A DNA stretch of 64,000 nt from Moringa oleifera (lineage: Eukaryota > Streptophyta > Magnoliopsida > Brassicales > Moringaceae). Made by a program: the position numbers and the translations under genes. The stretch covers positions 1,116,001-1,180,000 of the forward strand of contig JAJFZO010000184.1 of NCBI GenBank assembly GCA_021397835.1. Direction: 5' to 3'. Under the pieces are notes generated by a model, which searched no databases, was not told where the DNA came from, and saw only the letters and a program-made list of their open reading frames with translations. Shown here piece after piece: positions 39,501 through 52,300 of this stretch (positions are counted from its first letter, which is position 1; every line of letters begins with the position of its first letter).

Positions 39501-42500
39501 TCACAAAAAAAATATGTTACCATATAGACCCAAAAGTAGCATTCACAGCACTGTTCTTGAAGGTCCGAGATCTTACATATACACTCATACACCCTCCGGA
39601 TGGTCTTCCAAACTTTGCCAGCATAACCTTCTATTTTTCAGGTGTTTTCATGTATATGATTGTCTATTTAAGAAACAAGAGTAAATTCTATGAATTTTAT
39701 TTTGTAATATATTTGATGCTTAAATATTTTTAAGCTTTTATCTTTTATGCAAGAAAATTAATTCTCCATTATCACTCATATGCTACCAAACGAATCAACA
39801 ACCATTGCCCAGAATGGCACGTGAAAGTGTTCAAAAGTGCAATACGCCCTTATACAAACAACAAAATGAGCAACAACTTACCCGGTTATTTTTGTGGTGG
39901 TATTCAGCTTCTATTCCTGCTGCTGGGTCCATCTGAAATGAAAAAAAAGAAAACTTATGTGATAATTCAAATGATGAAGATTAAGTATCAGCATAAGAAG
40001 TTTAGGAAAGTTATATCCTAAAATTAAGGGAAAGAATAAGTCAATCCCTGATTGTAAGAGATTCTAGGGTTAGCATTTCCTATTTTTTCTTACTTAAGTT
40101 GTATGCTTTTCAATATACTAAAGATAATAATTTCTCCTTCTATATTGTTCTACATGGTATCAGAGCCTTAGGGTTCAATCATGAATTTTAAAGCCGCCAT
40201 GGTTAGCTCTGGTTCAGCCTCTCCGGATGCTACCAGTGCCGTGGTGTCTTCGGAAGGAAATAGAAGAGGTGAAAAACAAAAGCCTCAATGTGACCATTGT
40301 AGAAAGTCGTGGCATACTCCAGAAACTTGTTAGAAACTGCATGGGAAACCAGCGGGTTGGAAGAAAAACCAGGCAATGACAAGAAGTCAGGTGCAGATGT
40401 TTGCGCATTTCAAATGAGTAATTCATATCTAAGGTAGCAATCATCCTCAGAGTCTCTTCCTTTCACAAAAGGGCAGATAAAGCACTTATATAAAATGCTC
40501 CAATATTTAAGAAATTCTAACCCATCCTGTTCTTTAATCCAGTCAGGTAATTCTTTCACTGCAGTCACTGCTTGTGCAAAATCAAATGGCTCCTGGATAT
40601 CATATTCTGATCATATTACTAGCACTTCTTTTTTTCTTTTTTTAAGCAAAAACATAGGAGGTATTATTATATACAGTAGCACCAAGGAGTGCAACCCATG
40701 TGCAAAGGTTAATGTCCTAATATGTCTTACAAAATCTACGAATTCCCCCTCATTTACAAAATCATTCCCAGTATCCCACAACTTCAGAATATGAATCCAT
40801 GGAGCGCAAAAACTCCTCAATGGGTTGTTCCTTTCACTCAAAAACTCTTTTATTCTTTCCCCTCCAAATCAGCCACAAAATCAACAACAATAGTTTCCTA
40901 AACAGTTTTTTCTTAATTTTATCCCTGTAGATGCCATTCCATGCCAAGAGCTCCCCCTCCAATCTACCCCCAAGCTTCTACAGTACTGCCCTCCACATCT
41001 GTCTAGCTTATTCGCACTCCAGAAACAAGTGTTGAATTGATTCTTCTTTCTATTTACACATTGGACACCAGTTCACAAAGGTAATACCCTTGATTAAAAT
41101 TTTTCAAAGTGATAACAGAAAAGAATGTCTAACCATTTGTTAGGGAATTTTTTTGCTGAATGAGGAATTGTACACAAAGTTCGTGTAAGAATACGCCTCA
41201 ACAAAAAAGGTGGCTGAAAGGAAAACCAAACATCTCCTCAAAGTTGCTAGAGATCTAAGTTTTCAAACTAGGGTTCCTAAGCATCTTTCGGGAGAAGTCT
41301 TGTTAACAGCCACTTATTTGATTAACGGAATACCTACAAAAATTTTGGATTTTTAAACACCTATACAACTTTTCACTGATTGTTTTCCAAACTCTCGGTT
41401 TGTGGCGGATATTGCCTTAAAGATTTTTGGGAGTGTGGTCTTTGATCATAATCATGATCCTAAACGTTCAAAACTTGATCCAAAAGCACGTAAGTGTATT
41501 TTTGCAGGCTATTACAAATGCTTTGATCCAGTTTTGAAAAAAATGTTTGTGTCTATGGATGTCACCTTCTTTTTAAGGAACCTCATACTACAACAACTCG
41601 CATCTTCAGGGGGAAAGCAACACTTGTATTGATGATTTTTAAAATTGTTCTGATTTAATTTTTGAATTTTGTTTATGATGATGTTCCTCACAACTGGTTA
41701 CCACAAGAAAATGAATTAAATGCTGAAACAATAGAGATGAGTGTGAAAGGGTATAAACATCTTGTATATTCAAAGGAATATCTAACCAAGAAAAGGAAAG
41801 GTACTATTCTACATCATCACCAAGAGTCTAATTACAGGTTGGATCATGAAATTCATGATCACTCTTCAAAAGTTCCTGAAAATATTCCTCCAAGTAATTC
41901 TAAGACACATTCTTCTAGTCATCTTGATCTTCCTATTACACTTAGGAAAGGTGTCAGGTCTCATACAAAATATTCTCAGTCAAATTTTATATCTTACAAA
42001 AATATTTTGCTTTCATATTGGGCTGTTATTTCACAAATGTTTAGTGTACCCATTCTTAACGGTATCCAAGAAACTCTAAATGTTCTTGAGTGGAAAGAAG
42101 ATGTTTTTCACGAAACGAGAGCTTTGGAAAAGAATGTTACTTGAGAGAAAATGGATCTATCGAATGGGAAGACAGTTGTTGGTTGTAAATGGGTATTTAC
42201 TTTGAAGTCTAACTCAAATAGATCCTTGAAGAGATACAAGGCTCACCTTGTAGCTAAAGTCTTTACTCAAACTTATGAAGTAGGCTTTCTCTAGTGGCAA
42301 AGTTATACAGTTCGAGCACCCTTATCAGTTGCAGCTAACCTTGATTGACCATTGAATCAGATTGATGTGAAGAATGCCCTTTTAAATAAAGACTTGGACA
42401 AAGAAGTATATATGGAGCCTCCACCTAGCTTCATTAAAAAGTTTGGAACTAAGGTATGCAGGCTAAAAAAAATCTCTCTATGGACTTAAACAGTCTCCTA

Positions 42501-45500
42501 AAGCCTGGTTCGAAACATTTACAAGATTTGTTAAAGGTCCCAAATATATTCAAGAACAATCTAATCATACTCTTTTTCACAAAGAGATCCAACAAAGACA
42601 AGGTTTCAGTTTTGATTGTCTATGTGGATGACATAATTTTGAGAAAGAGATGAGCAGATTGAAGTAAAGCTTGGCCAAGGAATTCGAGATTAAAGACTTA
42701 GTTTAACTAAGGTACTTTCCTGGTATGGAAGTGACAAGGTCAAAGAAGGGCATTATGAACTGTGAAGTATATTCTAGATCTCCTGAAAGAGACAAGAATT
42801 AGGGGTTGCAAACCTTCAGACACTCCGATAGAAGTTAATGCCAAGCTTGAAGAAGTTAAAGATGGGGTTGGTATCAAAGACTTATTGGAAGACTGATTTA
42901 CTTGTCACATACAAGACCAAATATTGCCTTCATTGTGAGCAAGGTGAGTCAATTTATGCACTCCCCATATGTAGAACACCTTGACGTTGTGTATTGAATT
43001 CTTCGGCAACTAAAGGGCACCCCTAAAGAAGGACTTTTCTTCTATATAAAAAAAAAAAAGAGAGAGAAAAGAGGGATTAAGGTGTATAAAGATGCGGATT
43101 GGGTAGGTTCGATTACTGATAAGAGGTCAATTTTAGGTACTGCATGTTTCTTTGGGGGCAATTTAGTTACTTGGAGGAGCAAGAAGGAAAGTGTAGTTGC
43201 TAGTAGCAATGCTAAGGCTGAACACTGACCAATGGCTCAAGGAGTGGATGAGGTTCTGTGACTAAAGAAAGTTCTTGTATATCTTAACAAATCAATGAGT
43301 CTTCCTATGAAGTTATATTGTGATAATAAGATGGCCATCAACTTTGCTCATAATCTGGTTCTACATGACAGGACAAAACATGTTGAGATTGACAAACACT
43401 TTATAAAGGAGAAGATTGAAGAGGGAATAATTTGCACTCCGTTCATACCAACAACGCAACAAGTTATAGATGTTCTGACTAAGGGCCTGTTGCGACAGCC
43501 ATTTGAGCTTCAAGTTAGCAAATTGGGCATGATAGATATCTTTGCACCAACTTGGACGAGAGTATCAATAAATTAGGAAAGTTAGGATTTGATTGTTAGA
43601 TATTTGAATAAATTTAGGAAAATCATATTATTAGAGATTTGAATAAATTTAGGAAAATCATATAAATAAGTTTAGGAAAGTTACATCCTAGAATTAAGGG
43701 AAAGAATAAGCAAATCCCTCATTGTAAGAGATTCTAGGGTTAGCCTTTCCTTTTTTTCTTATTTAAGTTGTATGCTCAGTACTGTTTCAATATAATAAAG
43801 ATAATATTTTTTTCCTCCTATATTGTTCTTCAAACACTCATGAGGACAATCTTCCAATTAAACAGGGATAACACCTATACAATGTGAATATCTTAATTTA
43901 AGTTCAAGCAAATGAGAGTAACTTACATCCTCTGCTAATGGTTTCCAGTACTCTGTGATTGGAGGAGTTCGAACACGTTGAGGATCAGTCAAAGCATTCT
44001 GGCCATGTCAACAAAGATCTAATTAACCAGAATATTAAACTAAAGCTAAAACATGAAATATCTAACAAAAAGCTAAAAATAAATAAATTATCCAAAACCT
44101 TTACCACGTGTACCCATTTCTAAAATTTAAGTACTACTACAACTATATCACAAAATTTTACCCCTTTTTTTTTTGCTTAAAATTATCCCCCCCAAAAAAA
44201 GAAAACATTGGATTCATTACTATCTTAGTTTCTACCTCTAACCTGTAGGCATGCGAATGCTGTGAACCCCTAAGCTCACCATCTCAATACATTAGACAAC
44301 AAGGTAAGCCAAAACAGTAGTTCTCATCAAATGTAGCTCAGCCTGATAAATGGTTTTACCCCAATGGCATTGGTGGCTGCCACAGTTTAGACAGTCCAGC
44401 ATTGGACAAGAAACACAATAACAGTTCAGATGTCAAAGCATGCAGTTTGATACTTCCTGATGATGGTTAGAGAATAATCTCACACAACAAATTATGATCA
44501 TCTCTAAATTATATTTCTCACCAAAAAGCCATAGAAATAATGAGAAGATAATGTTCACCTGATTCTGATCTGCCCACTTCCACAACTGAGAGAGTTCCCT
44601 GTTCCCCAGTCTCCACCTTGGCCTACTGGAGATCAAAATAAGTGAAATATTTTAAGAAAACCAGAAGAGGATTGCAACTATTCTTAACAATTAAACACGA
44701 ATTAGATTTTAGAATGTAACCAATTTATTCAAGAAAAATTTGATGAGATAGTCCTAAGGTTTAGTTTATAAATTATTAATGCTAGAACACAACGAAACCA
44801 AATAAATAAAGGACAATGCTTGATACATAATGTAGTCTGATATTGGATTCTGGTCCAACCCAATGTTTCAGGGATGACACTTAGGGTTTAGAGTAGTTTC
44901 AAGTTCTTTCACAATATAACCATTAAGACTTCATTATTTGTGATAAAAGTGTGTACTTGATACCCATATTCAAATAGAAATAATTCAAATTAAGAAACAA
45001 AATCCAGAAAAGACACAAGCATCCTAAACCAAAACACCACAAATTTATAATTACAAATTTTACATATATGCTAGTTTCCTACTAACTTTATAATAATTTA
45101 TATCCACATCAGATGTCAGCACAATATCAAAGATGCTTAAATGACATCATGAAGATTAACTATTAAATTTGATAGGAAAGAAAAGGACAGATTGGATGAT
45201 CAGAACAACGCCTGTCACCACACCAGATCGCATCACTGCCAAGTAAGTTGGTAGTACAATAACAAAGCAGTTCGGTCCTCTAAACCAGTAATAGCAGCAT
45301 CATCTATGTGAATGTAATACCATACACCACCAAGTCACTTCCAAAATGAAATATAAACTAGATGCTTCGTCTGGAAGCAACTATATCTCAGGGTAAAATG
45401 GGAAAAGAAAAAAGACCTCGAATGGTAGGATACAATTTCATGAAGCCAATATTTGCTTAAAGATACCTCACATAAATAATACTAGGTCTTGCAACATGAT

Positions 45501-46327
45501 CTCACACAAGAAAAGAGAGAAATCTATCTCTGTACTTCCTTTCTTAAGCATTCTGAAGCATACGAAATTCTAATGTTTAGCATCATAAGAATAAGTTTGA
45601 AAAGACTGAAAAAAAAAAAAAAGATGAAGAATAAGTTAGAAAAGACTGAAAAAAGAAAATAAGACTCAATTACCGTTTTTTTACCCCATCTTGGACTGTC
45701 TTTTTCTCTATCGGCTGTTTTTCAAATGGTGGGCACCCATCACGTTTCCACCAAACCTAAAAGCATATGCATTTGGAATGAATTGAGATAGTCAGACCTG
45801 GCACCATTCATCATTAGTTGCTCCTTCATATCACGCTTGTAGAGAGAGCAAGAGAACAAACCAAAAAAGGAGGCTTACCCAATTCTTCTCACGTTCCAGT
45901 ATATGCTCAATAGCATGAAGAAAATCTTTCCCCTTAGGTGGAGTGATCTGAAGCAATTTCTTTACACGTTCCTCACAAGATTTTATTTCTTCCTTCTAGA
46001 ATCAGTAAATACAAACGTTGTTGAAGATATTTTTATGCATGCAGCTGCTAAGGTCTACATGAATTAACAAGTGTACCAAGCAAATAAATACAGAAGAGTC
46101 ACAATTTTATAGAAGGATAATAAACCATTAAGCATGAGGTAGCAGGAGGGGCACCTTTCTCCAAATCCCTCCTTTGGAAAGGAAGCGATGATCTGTTAAG
46201 GAAATCTCCATCACCCACATGGAAATAGTAGGGGAAAGAAGTCATCGAAGCCATTTCTTATCCATTTACAGCCACACCATATGGATCTCTCCCAACTTTA
46301 AAGTCCATCAATTATAGTCCCACCATA

Positions 46328-46358
<31 letters not shown>

Positions 46359-49300
46359 CCATCCTCTATAACACTTTGCCAAGAAGCTGCTTATTGAAGC
46401 TTTGGTGCCCATAACCAATGGTTGTTTCACTACTCTCTATCTAACCTAGTTATATTTATATTCATCACACAAACTACCAGAAGAAAAATTCTTTGAATAC
46501 CTTCCAATCTCTTCACGAATTGGAAAGAAACATAAAGTAAAGTAATGTGATCTAAGAGAGAACAAACTTTTCTTGCATAAAAGAATTAATTCCTCTGACC
46601 AGCCAACTTCTTTCAAATTTCCCAACTATTTAAAGTTCACCCCTAAAGCCAGTTCAAGTAATGAAAAGAAAGTGACCCTGTATACCAACATGCTAGCTGG
46701 AACCCTACCATCTACCCGTTCTTCCAACATGATTAACTTCGTCCTTAAATTAACCTTAAGACTGGATACTACACAAAAAGAAAGCAAAATACACCCAAGG
46801 TTCAGTAGCGTTCTTCCTCCAGACCACAAGAAAACTTTTAGGTGTTAAAAGGAAGTGCAATGGAACCACTTACACCATTTTCTTGCACGCTAAACCCCTC
46901 AACAAGACCGTTCTCCACCATTGTTCCTACCATCTTGTTGAATTCTTCAATAACGGTGTGTTCCACTGCATCACAGTGTAGAGCCTTGAAAAACTTAGTT
47001 GCCACTCTGTTTAACAGCATGGAAAATGGGGCCAGTAGAAACAAATTTATGAATCCTTTTTGCACCAAAGACAGCCAAAACCCACCCACATCAAAAGATA
47101 CATAAGGAATTCCCAACTCACATAATTGCACGTGTCCTCTAATCAATTTGCAAATTAATGCCTCTGCTCCCCTGTTTAATTGGATATGCACAACCTTGCA
47201 AACTATCAAGGATGCATCCAAGATTTGGCAACCCTCCATGAATGCATTTTCTGCCACCTTGAAAGCCTTCCTATCGACTTGCAATGTGAGGCCAACTCCT
47301 TCTCTATTAGCTTATAGATTGCAATCCACCAGGCTAATAGGCCTAAAACCTCTAATCTTTATATTGCTTCTTTTATTTGCCATTTTTTGGTACAAGCACC
47401 GTATAGTTTAAGCTACTGACAAATTCTCCAGATTCTTCATAATGTTGCCATAAACAATATTGAAATTGCTTTAAAGAGAGATAGTATACCATCAATCCCA
47501 GTGCTTTATCCCCTTCCATTTCTGAGTTGTTACCAAGATAATTTCTTCCTCAAATGGCCTCTCTAGCCATCCTTATATTCTTCACAGAATATAAAAAAGA
47601 CGAAGTCAATCTTCATTCCAAGATTCACTACACAGAGATCTGTAGAAATAAGCAATAGCATCCACCATGCCTTACCATTTTCAATTTCCAGATCACCAAT
47701 CTCCACTTTGTCCAAATAATTGAAGGCACAATCATATTAAGCCATCAATTTCAGCATTTTTTCACAACCACTGAGCTAGTAAATTTGAAGACCTTTGTTT
47801 CACAGAACTATAATCAAAAAGAGCAAGAGTTGTCCAGCTACACCCATGACTTCAACAACTTTACGACCTAGTAACTACTAACTATTAAAGGTCCTGATTT
47901 GCTTAACTTCAATAAAGACAAGGGAAATATAGATTTCCAATTAAACAAAAAGGAACTGAGTAGATTTATTACAAAACATAGAATAGCACTGACCATGCTT
48001 TCAGATGGCAAATCTTTTTCGTTCTTCCCTGGTGCCTGCAAGAAAGCAAGAGCTGTTTTTCATCTCCTAGATAGAGAAGGCATACACAATGGCTTAGTTA
48101 ACATTTCCAATAGTTATTACCTTCAGATAATCAAACAATATGAGGCACTGCACAAGAATATGGCGTCGAAAACTTGGATCCTTTAACTGTGGCCCAATGA
48201 GAATAGAACATATAAGATTGTTGCCAGAAATTACATACCAACACATCTGAATGATTGAGAATAGAACATATAAGATCTTTGCTAAAAATTACGCACAGCA
48301 CTTGCCTCTAAACCCATCAATTTACTGCTTGTTAGATATTTTATGTTGAAGGTTGCTGCTTCTTCCTCCAAATTATTAGCATCTCCCTCTTCATCACTCA
48401 ATGGCTGAGCTTGAAAGGTATTCAACACAGTCTAAACATCTCAATATTCCAGAGAAACAAGAGTAAATCAGCCTTTCAGCCATTTTTCAGATGCAAAATA
48501 AATAAATTGATTAAAAACAAATAAAAATAAAATTTTAACAAATATGATAATTGCAGGCACTTAAAAGCTATACCGTCAAATTAGATGTAAAGTTCTGCCA
48601 CTTTGTAGGTGCAAAAGTTAAAGAAGCTGGGTTACAAAAGTGCTCCTGAAAGCCCCAAAATAAATAAATAAATGAACAACAGGGAAATTAACATTTACAT
48701 AATCACTTTAGCATGCCTTTTTTGAAAGCGAATAAGGCACAATAAAAAATTCATTCTCAATAACATGGATCATAAAAGTACAATCAAAGCGCTCTAATAT
48801 AAGGACCTCTGTTTTTTTTTTTTTTTTTTCATGAAAAAACTGTAGTATAAGGATTTGTGAATTCAACACAACTTGACAGCATTAGTATGGAGTTGAAAAG
48901 AATACGTGATAGATGAGTAAATTTGTACCATCACTTAACTTACAAAATTTGGATGCCATAATTTGTTTACAATTATATCGGTTTCGAACTTCAGTATCTG
49001 TCAGACTTGATAAATTTAGAACTGGAATTAATTTCAAACCATACAATGATGGGTCTGAAAATGAAGGCGTCCACATACATGTGTCTAACACATGCACACA
49101 CTGAAAACACACATAAGCAAAAAGAAAAAGCAAGGGACAGAGACAGAGGGACAGAGACAGATAGACACATACACACAGGAAAGAAAAAAGAGATAAACAG
49201 AGGAAGAAAGACCTTCTTTTGAAAAACCTATTCACTTCAAGGACCAAAATAAATGAGATGTTTAGTTTTGTTTCTTTAAAAGAAAAAGCAGCATAAAATG

Positions 49301-52300
49301 CAACTAAGGAGCAGCAAGTGTGAAATACATAGGTCATTGACTCAGCAATAAACATTATAAATCATTCAAATACAAGCCGCTATTATAACTTACCTGTAAA
49401 CTCCAAAAGGTTTTGTAGAAGTTGAAATCAACAGAAATGCCTAAGAAGCAGTCATGTATATTAGTATCCACAATCAAAGCATGAAACCTAGAGACAATAC
49501 AAAAGAACACACAAGCAACTAATTGAATTAAATGATAATGTCTTGGCTGTAATGTACCACCTGGAGGATCTTTCTCATATTTTGTCTCATTTGATGTATT
49601 AAAAACTCCTTTAATGTTCACAGCTGCAAATATTAATGAAAGAAACAAGGTAAAATAAGTGGTTGAAAAAAGATAAATCAAAATCAAAGCGGATGTCAAG
49701 AGTGAATACAAACAAATACCTGAACGTTCAGACAGTGGAAAAAAGTGTGCCAGAAACATGAGAATTCTTCCACAGAATACCACATCATTCGCCTGAAAAG
49801 TCAAATTTCAAAGCAGGAGAAAAAGCTTAATATCATCATAACCTTAAATAAAAATAACTTTTGACACAGATATAGCTATAGCAAAGTCGAATTACAGGAG
49901 TTAAAATATTAGACATTAGAAATTCACAATGAACATAACCAAAAATATTAAAAATTTAATTTACATGTGGATTCTCCATAAAAATATCCATGGTATGTGT
50001 ATGGGTGTGAGTGTAGACACCTGCAAACATATACAACATGACTCTTACAGTTCCAGATAAATATCCTACATAAATGAACCACTAGCCCCTCTGACAGGAG
50101 TACTTTTATGTGCAGAACAAACAGCATCCAAAGTCAGTTTTTTTTATTTGGTAGAAGTCTGCTGCAAGATCAACAAAAACTTGCTACTTATTGGAAGGTT
50201 AAAAGTTGTCTCTTCCAAAATGTGATCACTGCATTATTGTATGAATATAATTAGCAGAGCTGCTGATTACCTCTGATCACCACTGTTTCTTGTTGTGTCA
50301 TGTAATCAAAGGCTCACTAGGTAAAGCAGATCTAAAATAGGCTACTCATATCTACAGAATGGTAGCAGCTCTCTCTTTCAGACACCAACAGTACAATGGA
50401 CTGATATATAGTAGAGATATGCAACACCAAACTTGTCTAACAACACAAGCTTTCTTTGTTAAAACCATCAAAAAAGATACGTAACAGCAAATTATCACCT
50501 AACCATTTATTCACTAATTGAAAATATATACATAGACAAATTAAGAACTCAACTAAACCTTAGTACCAAAATACTTGGGGTATTCCACATAAATCCCCTT
50601 TCTCCAATCCATCTTGTTTAAGCCAATATTTGTTGTGAGATTTTAATAGATAAAGTCCTAAATACCGTGTAGTATTTGGCCAACCATCACACATCTTTGG
50701 GCTTTCTACTTAGATCAAGCCATTCTTGAGCGCTTCTGCATCCGAAGGCCTATGTTGCACATATTCACACCTTTACCAAAGAGGCACTTTTGAAACCGAA
50801 TAACCCCCACCCTTTAGCAAAAGAACTCATTGTATTTAAAGAGCTACATAAATCTTAGACACACCAAATCTCCAAGAGATACAAATTAGTTGATTATAAA
50901 CTGTACCATCCTTAATAATTCAAAAAGTCAAGTAACTGTAGAGAGTTCCACTAGAACAACTCAAGACTCATTCGTACTCAAGCAAATTACTTAATGTTGG
51001 AATCCGATTTAGTTGGCTGGCTAGCCACCATGAATGGCAGAGAGTTTTTGAAACAGTCATGTTTCAGTGATAAAGGAACAACAAGCAACAAAGACAAACC
51101 AGAAGTTAAAAGCAACCATTTAATACTCCAAAGGGTGGAAAAAGGTGGGAAAAAAAAACCACTTAATACTCCAAAAGCTGTATCTTGGATTCTAAAGATT
51201 TCAATGCTGTACAGAGAGGAAATTGTATGGAACTGGTATGGCATTTTTTGCTGTCAAGATAAAGAGAAAAGTTTTCGAGTTTGACAGAGGAGGAGGCATG
51301 GTGGATGGCAGATAACTAAGCAAGGAAAAAGTAAATGAGTATCTCTATATCTAAGAAAGGAGGATTGGAGGTGGCTTTGGTTATCGATGAATAGCTTGAT
51401 GGTGGCTGAAAGGCAAGTGGGTCGGATGAGAAAAAGGAGAGAGGGAAGTAGAGTCTTGTTGGCTTAAGGCTGTCAGAGATCAATAACGGGAAGGAAAGAG
51501 CCATTTATATATCAGACAGAGGCAAGGGTTTTAAGTGTCGGAGGAGGATGAGAGCTTTTCATAAAAGGAGTGCAAACAAAAACGAGAGCAAGAGAATGGA
51601 GATCGGGAAGTCAAGAGTGTGGCTAATTTGAGCCAAAAGGAGAGACAATAGTGTAAGATGGGTATCACCGCATGTCCACACCGTGGGTGTGGCAAGTCAA
51701 ATGTGTTGGCCAGCGGATCGCACCAGGGAAATAGGTTGTTGGATAATATGAGATCGTGGAGTGAGGTGGTAGTCAAAAAATGGGAGCTCAGGGAGTCTAA
51801 ACAGGATAGGTTTCAAGTTGGACAATCAAGTGAAAAGAGAAGGTGTTAGGTTAAGCAATTGCGTTAGGGAAGAAGAGGGATGCGGGATAGCTGGCACTCC
51901 ATTGGCTACTTGTGGAGATCTGTGGGAAATGGGAGAGGCCTACACAGATGGAGGCGGATAGAATGAGGTGGTGTCGCACAAGAAGGGATACCAGTGATGA
52001 CGGATAACAAATTTTCCAAGGATGAGGTTTCCCAGAGGGTGGTGAGGAACCCATCCAAAATGTGCAAAGCGCTAGATTAAACTGTTGAGGAAATAGAAGA
52101 AAAGGCGTTCGCACTTTTTGTGGAGCAGATGAGTAGCAATTACTTAATTTAAGAGGCATACTGTTGGTGTTTGAGGCTGTTCCAGGGCTAAAAATTAACT
52201 TAGTAAATTTGATATGACAATGATTGAAGAGGCAAAAAATGCTAGGAACTTGGTTAATTTTATGGGATGCAGGTTATCTAATTTTCCAATAAAATATCCG

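Larger units (their letters stand above)
39957..43836 (+). mobile_element. Degenerate Ty1/Copia retrotransposon inside a THO1 intron
   Basis: Two related LTR ends flank decayed gag-pol. A primer binding site TGGTATCAGAGC (initiator tRNA-Met type) sits at 40,155-40,166, right after the first LTR. The gag zinc knuckle reads CDHCRKSWHTPETC near 40,295-40,335. The integrase core is at about 41,160-41,600 (KVAERKTKHLL, IFAGYYK). RT at 42,150-42,770 carries GCKWVFTLK, QIDVKNALL, YGLKQSPKAW and a YVDD-like segment. RNase H at 43,290-43,560 is nearly intact (MKLYCDNKMAINFAHN, DRTKHVEIDKHFIKEKIEEG, DVLTKGLL). Many stops kill it. Its sense is opposite to THO1. A LINE tail interrupts it at about 40,625-41,120. 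Confidence 0.9.

Noticed and set aside
39945..43842. A 5-bp target-site duplication flanking the Copia element (CTTAT against CTCAT).
   Set aside because: One mismatch in five and an uncertain 5' LTR start make the match no better than chance.
46838..47284. A 148-codon minus-strand frame that could be a novel gene.
   Set aside because: Its order of motifs is that of a LINE reverse transcriptase with eroded catalytic positions, and neighbouring frames continue the same protein.
48882..49355. A 157-codon minus-strand frame with hydrophobic segments.
   Set aside because: It lies in the intron between exons 49440-49394 and 48645-48574. Its composition mirrors 'gagacagagacag' repeats on the other strand, so it is chance.
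49558..49562. Alternative donor CCAG|GTGGTA for the THO1 exon 49623-49558.
   Set aside because: It would keep frame but drop one glycine where plant THO1 proteins have one residue. The donor G|GTACAT keeps the expected length.
49355..49804. A 149-codon minus-strand frame read as one protein.
   Set aside because: It is three real THO1 exons (G, H, I in transcript order) read through their introns. The correct product needs splicing.
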